NCBI GenBank assembly: GCA_030847615.1
Contig: JAUMIR010000003.1
Location: 76,146,001-76,210,000 of the forward strand
Length of the DNA: 64,000 nt
From: Gambelia wislizenii
Lineage: Eukaryota; Chordata; Lepidosauria; Squamata; Crotaphytidae
Direction of reading: 5' to 3'
Shown: positions 1-10,468 of the stretch, in pieces
Layout of the letters: the number at the start of each line of letters is the position of its first letter
Position numbering within the stretch: position 1 is the first letter of the stretch
The notes under the pieces: model-generated
Seen by the model: only the letters and a program-made list of their open reading frames with translations
Database searches by the model: none
Told to the model about the DNA's origin: nothing
Made by a program: the position numbers and the translations under genes

Positions 1-189
1 TGTGACTGTTGGCTAGGCATAATTAATAGCTTCCTTGCAAAGTGCTTCTTTGATGAAAAGAGCTGTGCTGTTCAGAGAGCTCTGTCATTATAGTATAGCC
101 GAAACCCCCAGTACAATCAGTATTAGCAAAAACTAACTAAGCTATGGCATTCCTACAAGACATTTACTAAGAACACTGTTTTCCACCCA

Positions 190-1320
190 TTCTTACTTTT
201 TAATTAAGATTTTAATTTTTATTCAAGAAATTAATCAAAGTTACCAAATGTTTTAGCCACTGTATGTTGCTATTAGCATATTCAATAAAGGGGAGCCATT
301 TCTCAACAAAAGACTTGTGTTCTGTGTGTCCTTTTGATTTTCTCATAATATCTGATAGCTTCTCCATTAGCCATGTATCTCAAACCCTTTGCCATCAGCT
401 TTCTCAATAAAGGTGCCAATTTCTTTCCAATTCTTGGCGATTTCCAGTCTGGTGGCAGCTGTGAAAAAAGCGATTAGATTCTTTTGCTTCAGACTTTTGT
501 TCTCTGCCAAGTATACAGAAGGCAGTAAGAGGCCTGGACAGAAATTATTTTTGTTTTGTTTTGTGATGTCTAAAATTATATTATCTTGAATCAAAACTGA
601 TTTACTTTTGTGCTCTCTAATCACTTGTGTGTGTAAGTCCCTTTGCAATTACAACCTCTCTAACATTTTGCATTTGCATTTTTTGTGATTTTTGCTATGC
701 ATACAGCCCGTATTCCATAGTGGTTTGAGTGCTGGATTATGACTCTGGAGACCAGGGTTCAAATGCCTGCTCAGCCATGAAAACCCACTGGGTGACCTTG
801 GGCAAGTCACAGTCTCTCAGCCCTCAGAAAACCCTGTAATAGGGTCACCATAAGTCAGAAATGACTTGAAGGTACACAACAACAACAATCAATTTCAAAG
901 TACATTTCTGTGTGAGTGCAGATTTTGATTTAAAAGGAGGAAAGCTCCATACTTTTAACCAATCATATTCTGAGATTTCTATTTTCATTTTCAGTTCCCA
1001 TCCTTTTTAATCCTGAGAATTCTTCTGTAGTTTTCCTCTATTAACCATTTATAAATGTTTGTTGAGCTTCCTCGAGTGTTCTGTTCGATTCATCACATAT
1101 GTTCAAATAACATCATAGGACACAGAGTTTCTCCAATGTGAATCAAATGTGAGAAGAAAGAGGACATCTGTGGAAGACGGAACCAATTAGGCACTATAGG
1201 TGCTAAGTTTAGGTGTAGCTCTTCTTTAGTTTTAGGTTTGATCTTGTTAAACAAGTCTTGCACTGTATGTAGTCCTTTACTTTTCCACAGTCTAAACTGG
1301 GTGAATTTGTCTGGGGGCCT
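190..1320 (-). pseudogene. L1 LINE ORF2 C-terminal fragment (degenerate)
   Basis: Minus-strand frames from about 1320 down to 205 read like the C-terminal third of an L1 ORF2 protein (endonuclease plus reverse transcriptase that copies L1 RNA). Recognisable stretches are FRLWKSKGLHTVQDLF and NWFRLPQ near 1150-1320, YDWLKVWSFPP near 950, TAATRLEIAKNWK near 440, and FVEKWLPFIEY near 290. The frame is broken several times and the reverse transcriptase core is absent, so it is a dead fragment. The tRNA-type SINE at 702-890 sits inside it, so the SINE came later. Family assignment rests on residue spacing; no search was run. Confidence 0.7.
702..890 (+). mobile_element. tRNA-derived SINE, copy 1
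   Basis: The tRNA-like head has an A-box-like TGGTTTGAGTGCTGG and a B-box-like GGGTTCAAATG. The body contains GGTGACCTTGGGCAAGTCAC and the end is a CAACAACAA tail. Near-identical bodies occur at 8647, 17060, 29642 and 48031, so this is a multi-copy Pol III-type retroposon mobilised by LINE machinery. It lies inside the L1 ORF2 remnant. A central deletion makes it shorter than the other copies. Confidence 0.9.
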
Positions 1321-1891
1321 GTCTATACTAGGGGAAAATGTGGATTGATATGCACTAATGCTAATTCGAAGCAGCTTCAATTTGTCTTAATGGTTTATTG
1401 GCAAAATTACAGGCATGTGAAGCTATCTGCTTTTGCTGTCCCAATGGGCATGCCTGCGAATCAAGATGGTGGGCAAGAGTGAATTACTTGTATCTTTATT
1501 TTCACCAGTTGCCACCACCAAACAGTATTTTTTAAAGAAAGCATATCAAAGGTGTGAAAGTGCAATATTCTGCCTAAATAAATAAAAAGAAAAGAAAAAA
1601 GGCTGTTTTGTTGCCACAGCACAAAATCACTAAGGCAAAAATCTAACATGATGGTTTCAGGTGCTTGCCTTGTTAGCAAAGGTTCACCACCTGCTCACAT
1701 CCAAGCACTTCTGTTCTTATCAGGAATGTGAATCGGTTGTCCCAATGAGAGGGAATGAGCATTCTCCACTGAGCTTTAAAAAAAAACTTTAGGAAAAGCC
1801 ATGAAGGCTTTCCCTTCAGAGTTTTTTATGGATTTGACTTCCCTCCTTCCAATCCAATACTGCGGATTGATGTGGGATGCCACTTAGACAA
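1321..1891. other. Unassigned sequence
   Basis: AT-rich sequence with no repeat end or reading frame I recognise. The first bases (GGGGCCTGTCTATACT at about 1314) resemble one terminus of the MITE at 14070, but no partner end is visible. Confidence 0.4.
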
Positions 1892-2491
1892 GGATTGGTA
1901 ATTTCTTTAAGTGTTTTGGCCATAATATCTTAAAACATTAAAACAAATGGGCACAAATGATATCACACGACACTGTCGTCTTTGCATTCTTAAATAATTC
2001 TCCAGCTGCGAAAAAGTAATTATTTTCAATTCAAGGGACAAGCCATCAATAGATCGTCAATACCGCTTTTTTTGGAGATTACATTGTAAATGGGTAGTCC
2101 TCTTTCCCCTCTCCCATTCCCAGTTAGAAAACTTCTGGGCGAGAATGTGAAAATGACGCACGGGACACTCTTTTTATTTAGTTTTTTTTGTTGTTCTGTT
2201 TTTAGGTTTGTTCATTGCTTGTGTATTCATTTACTTTGTTAATTAAGGGTTTTTTGGAGTTTTAAGCGTGCTCGCATCTTCTTGTGAGATCCGCCAAAAT
2301 CTCACCCATGCCAAATCGTGGAACTAAACTCCTATTCTTAAAGCACTAGTGGTCATCATGCAATAATTCTGTGGCATTTCTTTCGCACGATTACAGCTAC
2401 ATGCGATAATAAAATGTTATAATGCCGTGATGTTCCTGCTAGCTTCATACACGGAATTACAGCATTTTTAGATGCTAGCCTGATAACGTCC
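1892..2491. mobile_element. MITE, TTATCAGA-type family, ~600 bp (old copy)
   Basis: The right end reads GCCTGATAACGTCC. The interior aligns by eye to the reverse complement of the 30558-31163 element: shared blocks include the CCAGCTGC..AAAA stretch near 2003, CATCAATAGAT near 2047, TTTACTTTGTTAATTAAGG near 2231, and the end block around TTTTTAGATGCTAG. The left end is worn and placed by homology. There is no coding capacity, so it would need a transposase supplied in trans. Confidence 0.65.
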
Positions 2492-2492
2492 A

Positions 2493-2600
2493 TAGTCAAT
2501 ACTGTGATTTAGCATGATCACCCTATCCTTTAGGAGGTGATCTCAAAATAGTGACCAAAGCTTGGGGAAATTATCCTTTTGGACAACAAGCTCTGATTAC
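2493..2600. repeat. Short dispersed repeat, also at 4692-4757
   Basis: The stretch reading TGTGATTTAGCATGATCAC and the following GGTGATCTCA...ATAGTGAC recur at 4692-4757 with a few differences. The core is partly palindromic (GATCAC...GTGATC). The family is not identified. Confidence 0.55.
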
Positions 2601-2784
2601 AAGTGACATTGGGTGATGGAAAGGTTGGATTGAATTATGTGACTACAATAATGTACTTGCATGTGTTTCTAGGGGCAGTGGGCTGGGCCTGGCCAGGGAT
2701 TCAGTCAAGCTACATAGGTGTTAAGGCTGGTGGGAGATGCAAACCTGAGAAACAGAACAGAGGAACAACATTTGTGTCAACGCA

Positions 2785-4270
2785 AAGGGGCAATCTCTGA
2801 CATCAATACTAGGAAAGATTCTAGAGCAGATCATTAAACAGGCATAGATTTTCCTTGGGTTTTTTTCCGGACTGTGAGGCCGTGTTCTAGAAGTGTTTAC
2901 TTCTGACGTTTCACCTGCATCTGTGGCTGGCATCTCTGAAGATTCCAGCCACAGATGCAGGTGAAACGTCAGAAGTAAACACTTCCAGAACACAGCCTCA
3001 CAGCCCGGAAAAAAACCCAAGGAAAATCTATGGATGCTGGCTGTGAAAGCCTTCGACTTCACATTAAACAGACAGTCTGTAACCACTTAGAAAGGAATGC
3101 CATGATCACTAAAAGTCAACATGGATTTCTCAAAAACAAGCCATGCCAGTCTAATCTCCACTCTTTTTTTTGATAGAGTTACAAACTTGATAGATGAAGG
3201 GAACACAGTGGATGTAGCGTATCTTGATTTCAGTAAGGCTTTTGATAAGGTCCCCCATGATATTCTTGCAAAAATGTTAGTAACTTGTGGGCTAGACAAT
3301 ACAACTGTTAGGTGGATTTGTAAGTGGTTGACTGACCAAACCCAAAGGGTAGTCACCAATGGCTCCTTTCATCCTGGAGAGAAGTGACCAGGGGGGTACC
3401 ACAGGGCTCTGTCCTGGGCCCAGTGCTATTCAACATCTTTATCAATGACTTAGATGAGGGAATAGAGGGTGTGTTTATCAAGTTTGCAGATGACACCAAA
3501 TTAGGAGGGGTAGCTAATACCCAGAGGACAGGATCAGAATCCAAAATTACTTGAACAGATTAGAAAGCTGGGCCAATACTGACAAAATGAATTTCAACAG
3601 GGAGAAATGTAGGATACTACACTTGGGCAATAAAAATGAAATGCACAGACATAGGATGGGTGACACATGGCTTGAGGGCAGTACATGCAAAAAGGATCTA
3701 GGAATCTTAGTGGACCAAAGCTGAACATCAGTAAGCAGTGTGATGCAGCAGCTAAAAAAAGCCAATGCAATTCTAGGCTGCATTAATAGGAGTATAGTGT
3801 CTAGATCAAGGGAAGTAATAGTGCCACTGTATTCTGCTTTCGTCAGGCCTCACCTGGATACTGTGTCCAGTTCTGGGCATCACAATTCAGGAAGGATTGA
3901 CAAGCTGGAACGTGTCCAGAGGAGGGCAACTAGGATGGTGGGTAGTCTGGAAGCCATGCCCTATGAGGAGCAGCTTAGGGAGCTGGGCATGTTTAGTCTG
4001 GAGAAGAAAAGGTTGAGAGGGGACATGATAGCCATGTTTAAACAACAGGAAAAGAGATTCCACCTAAACATTAGGAAGAACTTCCTGACAGTAAGAGCTG
4101 TTCGGAAGAAGATTACACTGCCTCGTAGTGTGGCGGAGTCTCCTTCTTTGGAGGTTTTTAAACAGAGGCTGGATGGCCATTTGTTGGGAATGATTTGATT
4201 GTTTATTCCTGCATGGCAGGTGGTTGGACTGGATGGCCCTTGACATCTCTTCCAACTTTATGATTCTATG
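2785..4270 (+). pseudogene. CR1 LINE, 5'-truncated reverse transcriptase and 3' end
   Basis: Encodes the C-terminal part of a CR1 non-LTR retrotransposon polyprotein. Reading through frame breaks gives SLTSILGKILEQIIK (2792-2841), HGFLKNK, VAYLDFSKAFDKVPHD (RT motif A, about 3213-3260), [15 protein letters not shown] (motif B, about 3388-3432) and [10 protein letters not shown] (motif C, 3480-3509) with the catalytic FADD residues intact. Next come the thumb-type region RPHLDTV..., the SPSLEVFKQRLDGHL tail, and a 3' UTR ending ATTCTATG as in CR1. An in-frame stop at 3385-3387 and other shifts inactivate it. A Penelope-type hairpin (2842-3061) splits the RT domain. It is truncated at the 5' end, as most CR1 copies are. 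Confidence 0.9.
2842..3061. mobile_element. Penelope-type terminal-repeat hairpin inside CR1
   Basis: A 220-bp insertion made almost entirely of two inverted copies of one terminal repeat (arms about 2846-2930 and 2945-3030, about 15 bp between them). It is flanked by a perfect 10-bp target duplication CATTAAACAG (2832-2841 and 3062-3071), and removing it restores the CR1 frame LEQIIKQTVCNHLE. The arm is the same sequence as the termini of the 52491-53097 element and the solo copy at 6886-7012. The arm contains a hammerhead-like core (CTGAAGA ... GAAACGTC). Confidence 0.85.
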
Positions 4271-4325
4271 TTTTAACAGAGGGGCGGGGTATAAATAAAT
4301 TTTATTATTATTTATTATTATGTTA
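4271..4325 (+). mobile_element. L2-type LINE 3' tail fragment
   Basis: Contains GGGGCGGGGTATAAATAAAT followed by an (ATT)n tract. This is the same tail seen at the L2-type ends near 48000 and 57240, joined directly to the CR1 3' end. Confidence 0.6.
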
Positions 4326-4326
4326 T

Positions 4327-4395
4327 AGCAGAGTTTGGAAAAGTTATCTTTTTGGACCAGAACTCTCAGAATTTCCCAGTCAGCTTTTGAATATT
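4327..4395. repeat. Partial short palindromic MITE
   Basis: GCAGAGTTTGGAAAAGTTA and AGAACTCTCAGAATTTCCCAG match one arm of the small inverted-repeat element seen complete at 27751-27842. The opposite arm is missing. Confidence 0.5.
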
Positions 4396-4512
4396 CCCTC
4401 AACTGAAGACTGGATTATAAAATTATTCGAATTGGCAGAGATGGACAAGCTAACTATACTATTAAAGGCAAAGACATTAGAAACATTTCATAATGATTGG
4501 AAACATTTTTGA
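4395..4512 (+). pseudogene. L1 ORF2 C-terminal tail, copy A
   Basis: One frame reads WIIKLFELAEMDKLTILLKA followed by KTLETFHNDWKHF and a stop, the typical end of a lizard or snake L1 ORF2. A second copy of the same ~105 bp lies at 4755-4860, with an unrelated repeat between them. Confidence 0.65.
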
Positions 4513-4744
4513 GGTACATGCAAGAAAAGGGAGAAATAATTACATCTGGTAGCCCCAACTAGAGCAATGGGAACATTGTAAGTCAACACTTATGCGAGTT
4601 CTATTGATTCACTAGGTCTATTCTAGTTAGAACTAACAACTGGATTTAGGCCATGATCTGCTTTTTAAAAATATCCTTCTTTCCAACCTCATAGTCAGTA
4701 ATGTGATTTAGAATGATCACTCTATCATTTAGGATGTGATCTCA

Positions 4745-5150
4745 TAATAGTGACAAGCTAACTATACTGTTGAAGGCAAAGACATTAGAAATATTTCATA
4801 ATTATTGGAAACCATTTTTGAGATACATGCAAGAAAAAGGAGAAATAATTACATTGACAAGTATTGAAATTTAGTAACGATGATGTGTTAGTGGTAGAGT
4901 TGTGGATTAATCAAGTGGTTAAGATAGAGGAAATATGTGAAAAGGATTTATTTATTTATAAAGACCTAAATTTAGGAAGTAGAACGTCAATCTTTTAAAA
5001 GTGTTATTGTGTATACGTATATGAAGTGTTTGTGTATTACAGTATTGTGTAATGTATTATATGTAGTATTGTATTGTATTGTATTCTATGTTGAGGTGTT
5101 TTGTTATCATTATGTGTTGCTTGTTTGTTTTGATGTTTTGTTAAATTGAT
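4745..5150 (+). pseudogene. L1 ORF2 C-terminal tail, copy B, and 3' UTR
   Basis: About 105 bp (AAGCTAACTATACT... GAAATAATTACAT) repeat copy A with scattered differences. The rest reads like degenerate L1 C-terminus and an AT/GT-rich 3' UTR. Two adjacent tails suggest a local duplication or two L1 insertions. Confidence 0.55.
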
Positions 5151-5153
5151 ATA

Positions 5154-5384
5154 CAGTTGTCCCTTCACATTCACTGGGGTTTGGTTCCAGGACCCCCTGT
5201 GAATACCCAAATCCGTGAATACTCAAGTCCCATTATATGCAATGGCATAGTAAAATGGTGTCCCTTATATAAGATGGCAAAATTAAGGTTTGCTTTTTGG
5301 ATTATTATTTTTTTAAAGAATATTTTCAAGCCGTGAATACTTAAATCCATGAATGCTAAATCGGTGAATATGGAGGGACAACTG
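5154..5384. mobile_element. Tigger-type (Tc1/mariner) MITE, copy 1
   Basis: Terminal inverted repeats CAGTTGTCCCTTC / GAGGGACAACTG are flanked by TA on both sides, the Tc1/mariner target duplication. The interior has inverted blocks (GTGAATAC / GTATTC types). There is no coding capacity. A second copy lies at 11062-11276. Confidence 0.9.
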
Positions 5385-5386
5385 TA

Positions 5387-6743
5387 TTGAAATTAATAAA
5401 AACTAGCTATACCCAGTGTAATATACACCTTCAAACTTGCCCCCCCTACCATCAGGCTCATACCCCCACCCCCACTGCCAGGCGTGTGCCCCCCCGCTAC
5501 CAGGTGTGCTCCCCCAGACCCAGGCACATGCTATACACATGCACACACACACACACACCACATCCCCCCATGCTACTCACGCTCCCTCTGCCGCAGCCAT
5601 GTTTAGATAGGACTGGAACTTCCACATGATCCCACCCCCAGGGTGCTGATTGGCTGCCCAACAGAGCTTTGATTGGTTGGTCAGTTTCCTAAGCAGCCAA
5701 TCAGCACACTGGAAACAGCAACATACCCAAGAGAAATATATATATAGATTATTTTTAAAATAATAATTCCCCAGTCAGCATGGTCACTGGTAGGAGGATT
5801 CTGGGAGTTCTAGTCTTAAAATGTAATGATTCCAAGCACAATGTTACAGTATATCTAAACTACTGTACAATGTTAAAGCAAGTCCTAAAACCTGAAGTTT
5901 GTTGAGGTACTCAGAATTCTCTGCTAGAGAGCTTTAGTGCACTCTCTTAAACTACAACACTAGTTTTCTAGCAGAGAATTGTAAGTAGTTCATCACACCT
6001 CAGATTGTATCTGGTAGATTCATATCATTAGAGTGTTCTACACTGTTCTAACCATGCAATGGAATAGATACTTTCATAGTAATTTGCATAGATTATACAC
6101 CAGTTTGGAACCAATATGTCTCTTTTCCAGTAGGTTTCTTAAGAGGAGGAGGAGGAGGAGGGACATAGTGCTACCTGTCCATATATTGCACTGAGAGTAT
6201 GCAGACATGGCCTGAACTATCAAAGCAGAGTCAGGCCTCTGGTTGTTATTGAACTATAACTCCATTCTTCCATTGCTATTGGCTCTACTGGCTGTGGCTG
6301 ATGGAAGCTGGAGACTAATAACATATGAAGGACCACCGGTTCCTCAGCCCTGGACTAAAGAATTATGACTTTGGAGGATGTATTCCAATTCAAAGAGTAC
6401 AGGGTGCTTTGAAAAGGATAGCTCTTAAGGCTACATATCAAGAGGCATTGTGCTCCTATTCTGCCTTTCCCTCCCCCACACTTTTTTTTCTCATTTGGCA
6501 TGTAGGAGAATTAAGATAGAAGATGTGGCACAGAAATATGGGACCATTACAACTGGAAGCCTATGTTGTTTTGACTTTCAACCCAACAAAATTCCATATT
6601 TGAGGCGGGGCAGTCTCAAGCTAAAAGGGTCGTCCCCCCGAAAGTGCCCTGGTATAGTGTGGTACCTGTGTTTCACAAATTCAGTTTCAAATCCCATTCC
6701 TCCTGCCCCCCCACCAGTGTGTGTGTGTGTGTGTGTGTGTGTG

Positions 6744-6777
<34 letters not shown>

Positions 6778-6871
6778 CCTTTCCACACCCACCTTGCAGC
6801 CATGCTAAAAGAGCAGATACTGTTCGAGGTAGATTCTGACTACCTGATATTCAGTGCTTGCCGATTTCCAG
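5387..6871. other. Mostly unassigned; C-rich tract and weak repeats
   Basis: 5430-5580 is C-rich low-complexity sequence with a short CA run. 5765-5825 is a partial copy of the small GAGCTTGG palindromic element. 5830-6045 may be a worn MITE (TCTGCTAGAGAG / CTAGCAGAGA inverted pair). 6143-6162 is a GGA run. No credible gene is visible; the frames here are short and cross repeats. Confidence 0.4.
6716..6774. repeat. Compound microsatellite (GT)n-(GA)n
   Basis: About 13 GT units, then ACT, then about 13 GA units. Such tracts are usually length-variable. Confidence 0.95.
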
Positions 6872-6885
6872 AAAACCCTGCCTTG

Positions 6886-7012
6886 TGAAGTCGAAGGCTT
6901 TCACGGCCAGCATCCATAGATTTTCCTTGGTTTTTTTACGGGCTGTGAGGCTGTGTTCTGGAAGAATTTATTTCTGATATTTCGCCTGCATCTGTGGCTG
7001 GCATCTTCAGAG
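6886..7012 (-). mobile_element. Solo Penelope-type terminal repeat with 13-bp TSD
   Basis: A 127-bp insertion flanked by a perfect 13-bp duplication AAACCCTGCCTTG (6873-6885 and 7013-7025). On the minus strand it starts exactly at CTCTGAAGATGCC, the beginning of the hammerhead-like core, and ends GCCTTCGACTTCA. The sequence is one arm of the hairpins at 2842 and 52491. The GAAA..GTC part has decayed to GAAATATC. The clean duplication means the terminal repeat inserted as a unit, alone. Confidence 0.85.
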
Positions 7013-7025
7013 AAACCCTGCCTTG

Positions 7026-7815
7026 TTTTACCCTGCAATATTTTCAGAGCTGTCAGTTTACTGGTGATGGGAATGGGGAAAGATGATTTGTGACAAGAAT
7101 GACTTGGTGGTTCCATCCTAAAAGATCCTAAAAATTCAGTAGGAACTGGGAACTGTTGGAAATGCTTGGAGGACGGATTACAAGCTGAGCCAGTCTGATC
7201 GGGAGCTAGGAAGAGAGGGAATTAATATGGGATTTTTTACAGAGTCCTCTCCTGACTAAAAATCCCTTAAAACTGGAGGGGGGTGTCTTTAGAGAATCTA
7301 GCAGAAATAACCAGAAGACCCCAGGACCTCCTTCCCTCCTTCCCCTCCCCCCCCCTTCCAACTGGAATTGCTCTCAAACAAATGAAACTGTGTGTAATTA
7401 ATGGGCCAGGGGGCTGGACAGGTCCCACATGAAAGCATTTCCTGGACTTCTCCTTCATTTGCATGGCATCAGAAGCTGTTCAGAAGGTGTGACTTTTCCC
7501 ACGGGGGGAGCCCTTGGCTCCATGGCACCATAAAGGCAGCACTTTGTAACTAGAATTAATTAAAGGAGTGGGGAGGGCCCATGGAGTGGGAGGAGGGCAC
7601 CAGGCATGAAGGAAAGAACGTTTGAAAGCTGAACCATGTGCAATTCTGGGCTCATCCACGGAGACTCAAGGCATATAGAAGATTGTCCCACTAGTTTTCA
7701 CTGGAGCTTGTAAATGTTATTTTTTGGGAAGTGCATCTACCAGAATCAAATTCTGGGAGCCATGGTCCAACAAAAGTAACTTCTACAAGGTCTGTTCCAT
7801 CTTTGGTGCTTGTTA
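7026..7815. other. Unassigned; possible conserved non-coding block 7380-7600
   Basis: No repeat recognised. 7380-7600 is compositionally complex and contains TAATTAATGGGCC, ATTTGCAT and AATTAATTAAAG, homeodomain or POU-like motifs. That is suggestive only; single motifs of this kind occur by chance. Confidence 0.3.
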
Positions 7816-8333
7816 GGATGTTACCAGATTACCCCCCATTAATGTTCTTTTGCCAGCATATTTGTGGCATTTTTATGCCGGCAAAAGATTCCCACACACA
7901 CACCAGACCTAACTTGAGCAGTGGCAATGAGGCATCTTTAGCATAAACGGAGCACAAACGGAGCTCCGTTTACTTCCAGGGTTGAGATCATGCCAATTCT
8001 CACAAGAAGATGCGAGTGCAGCAAATTCAAAAAGTTAAGCAAGACAAATACATTAAACATACACACAAGCACAGAAACACACTTTTAAAATTATAAGTAA
8101 ATTGGGTGGGGTCATAAAAAGAGCATCCCCTACATAGCTGTCGTGATCTCAGACGGAAGTGTTCTGTCATTGATGTCATATTCACATGAGCACATTGGCG
8201 CGAGGATTGGTATATAATATAGAACGGCTTTTTGACAGTACACGATTGCAAAAGGATGACGTATAGTATGCGCACCCTTTCGCGATTATTAGGTGTCATT
8301 ATGATGCCATATTTTCTGCATCTGATAAAGTCC
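7816..8333. mobile_element. MITE, TTATCAGA-type family, ~518 bp
   Basis: Right end CATCTGATAAAGTCC; left end GGATGTTACCAGATTA, with inner blocks TTTTGCCAGCATA and CTTACTTTTAAAATT. Runs antiparallel to the 20135 element: shared blocks are GCAAAAGA, ACACACAAGCAC and GACCC/GGGTC near the middle, with CGCGA and ATGATGCCATAT at the far end. No open frame. The left TSD is TTA; the right flank is TAG. Confidence 0.75.
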
Positions 8334-8646
8334 TAGTGGATGTCATGACTTTCTCCATTCAGTTAAGTTCCTGCTTCACAAAACCTCTGGACCTGAGGAA
8401 TTTTTTTGAGGTCTGAGTGAGGTTTTTATTTTCTCTGCCAGAGTTCTGGGAAGCTTGCAAAGTCGTGCACCTTGACAGGAGTGGATGAAACCAGGCCTCC
8501 TTGCTCACTTTGGCCAAGCTGCCAACAAGGGAGCTAGACCAGATCTTTTCTCTCAAAGGGAAGAGAGTCTTTAGAGTTTCTATAGCGAGGCTACCAGAAA
8601 CCAAAGAAACATCAAACATTGGCAGTGTGTATGTCTTCATAACACA
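8334..8646. other. Unassigned sequence
   Basis: No repeat or gene recognised. The short open frames on both strands overlap and show no family resemblance. Confidence 0.35.
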
Positions 8647-8890
8647 TAGAGAGCCAGTGTGGTGTATGAGTGGTTTGAGTGTTGCACCGGGACTCCAGAA
8701 GACCTGGGCTCAAATCCCTGCTCAGCCACAGAAGGCCACTGGCAACCTTGGGCAAGTTGCACTCTCTCAGCCTTAGAGGAAGGCAATGGCAAACTTCCTT
8801 TGGACAAGTCTTGCCAAGAAAATCCTATGATAGTTTTGCCTTAGGGTCGCCATAAGTCTGGAAAAGAGTTGCAGACACATAACAAACAAA
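8647..8890 (+). mobile_element. tRNA-derived SINE, copy 2
   Basis: A full-length copy: GAGAGCCAGTGTGGTG head, B-box-like GGGCTCAAATCC, CCTTGGGCAAGTTGC, GGTCGCCATAAGTCTGG and an ACAAACAAA tail. It is the most complete plus-strand copy besides 17060. Confidence 0.9.
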
Positions 8891-10468
8891 TGTCTTTATT
8901 TAGGGTGGTTTCAAATTAGGACTTTATCATGTTAGGAGTAAGAAGATACTGGGAAACCATTTTGTCTTTTTTCCTGGATAGATTTTCTGAGGTAAGGGGG
9001 GAAATTGTAAGGGGGGCGGAGAAAACCAGTGGGGGTGGGGGAACCAGGTACAGTTAAGCATGCAAGGTGACACTGGGTAAAGCCTTCATAAAATTTGGTG
9101 AATGAGGCAAGGCAATGCCATGATAAAAACCTCCAGCCTCATCTGCACTATGTCACACTTTGGGCTGGGGGCATTGTGAGCAAATGAGTTCAGATTTGTA
9201 ACATGCAGTCCAGCCCATATCATTATCAGAGCTTGGAAATGTTTCCCTTTATGGATGACAGCTCCTAGAATTACTCAGCCATGCTGTCTGAGGAATTCTG
9301 GAAGTGGTAGTCTAAAAAAGAAACTTTTCCAGACTCTGCTTGAAATATTGTAAGGGACATTGGGAAGCTTCTCAGTGGCTGCACCTTGCTTCATTGGTGT
9401 ACCTAAAAAATATTGCTTTTCCAGAAGACAGTGTAGGTTATTTGTGCAGGCAGGCCCATTTTTGTTTACCTCCTGGAACAATTGTGAGAGCAGCCATCCA
9501 GCAGAAAAACAACAAGCTTGGAAAAATTACTTTTTAGGCTGTGCTACCTAGAGTTCTCTAGCAAGAATGTGTGATCCAAACAATAACTTTCCCAAGGTTT
9601 GGGGGAGAGGGGGAAGCTAAACCAATGCAAGAAAAACTGACCCAGTGGTTGAGTTTAAGTTTAGGTTCAATATCATAGTCTATGTGATCCAAGGCAAATC
9701 ACCCTCACACTTGAAGGTCTCTGATCTTTGGCAGAAGGTAAGTCAATTGACAGCATTGTTTGGAGGCTGTTTGGGTGCATTCCCGTTCCTCTTTGGAATA
9801 GGGAAGAGCAATAGGTGACATCAAGCAATAAGCAAGAATGGGGCCAGACTATACACATTTGAAACTACTTGTCTCAGACTACAAGTATGTAATCTTTCAC
9901 TTGGCCTTTCTGCTTTTCCCATTTCCTAGGCTGGTGCATTTCCCCCTCTGACTCTTCCTTTCAGCCTGTTTCTCACCCCCTCCTCTTACCTCCTTCAAAG
10001 CAAAAGTGTCCTGATATAGATGGGGCTCAGAGGGTAGCAGCAGGAGGTGTTCCAAGCTGGGGATTTGACTGGTGGGGGGTTATGGGACTTGGTAGTGTGT
10101 TCACAGCCACTTTGCTAACATTTCTTCATGTTCCCAGTGTAAATTAAAAGTGCTATGCCATCATTATCTAATTAATTAACATGAATGCCACTCTCTTTTC
10201 ATCATGATAATGGTTAGGAAGTTGGCCACGGGCCCTTGCCAGACAATCTATTTGTTTCTATTACAATGGATTTATAATTCCCATTTATTTCTTACACAGA
10301 ATCTTTATTCCAGGTTACACTTCCATTGCAGAGATTTTGTCCTTTCTGTTGGAGAATGTTTTCTCCCCTCCCCATCTCCAGCTAGTACTGCTGTTGCTAC
10401 TGCAATTCCTGCCTGGAACAGTGTTTCAGGAGTGCTGCAGTATACCAACTTTCCCCAATATAGAAACT
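8891..10468. other. Mostly unassigned; small palindromic repeats; AT-rich homeobox-like block
   Basis: Apart from the small palindrome at 9229-9340 and a partial copy near 9517-9565, nothing is recognised. 10140-10330 is AT-rich and complex (ATCTAATTAATTAACATG, TCATCATGATAATGG) and could be a conserved enhancer-like element. No frame here looks like a protein. Confidence 0.3.
9229..9340. mobile_element. Small palindromic MITE
   Basis: Inverted ends AGAGCTTGGAAATGTTTCC and GAAACTTTTCCAGACTCTGC enclose an inner inverted pair, TCCTAGAATTACTCAG / CTGAGGAATTCTGG. Same family as 27751-27842; partial copies occur near 4327, 5765, 9517, 16755 and 46065. Confidence 0.7.

Noticed and set aside
702..775. 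Possible tRNA gene
   Set aside because: Only A/B-box-like pieces; no cloverleaf, and the same head occurs in several SINE copies.
2842..3061. Palindrome as a sequencing or assembly artefact
   Set aside because: The arms differ at several bases, a target duplication is present, and the CR1 frame resumes exactly after it.
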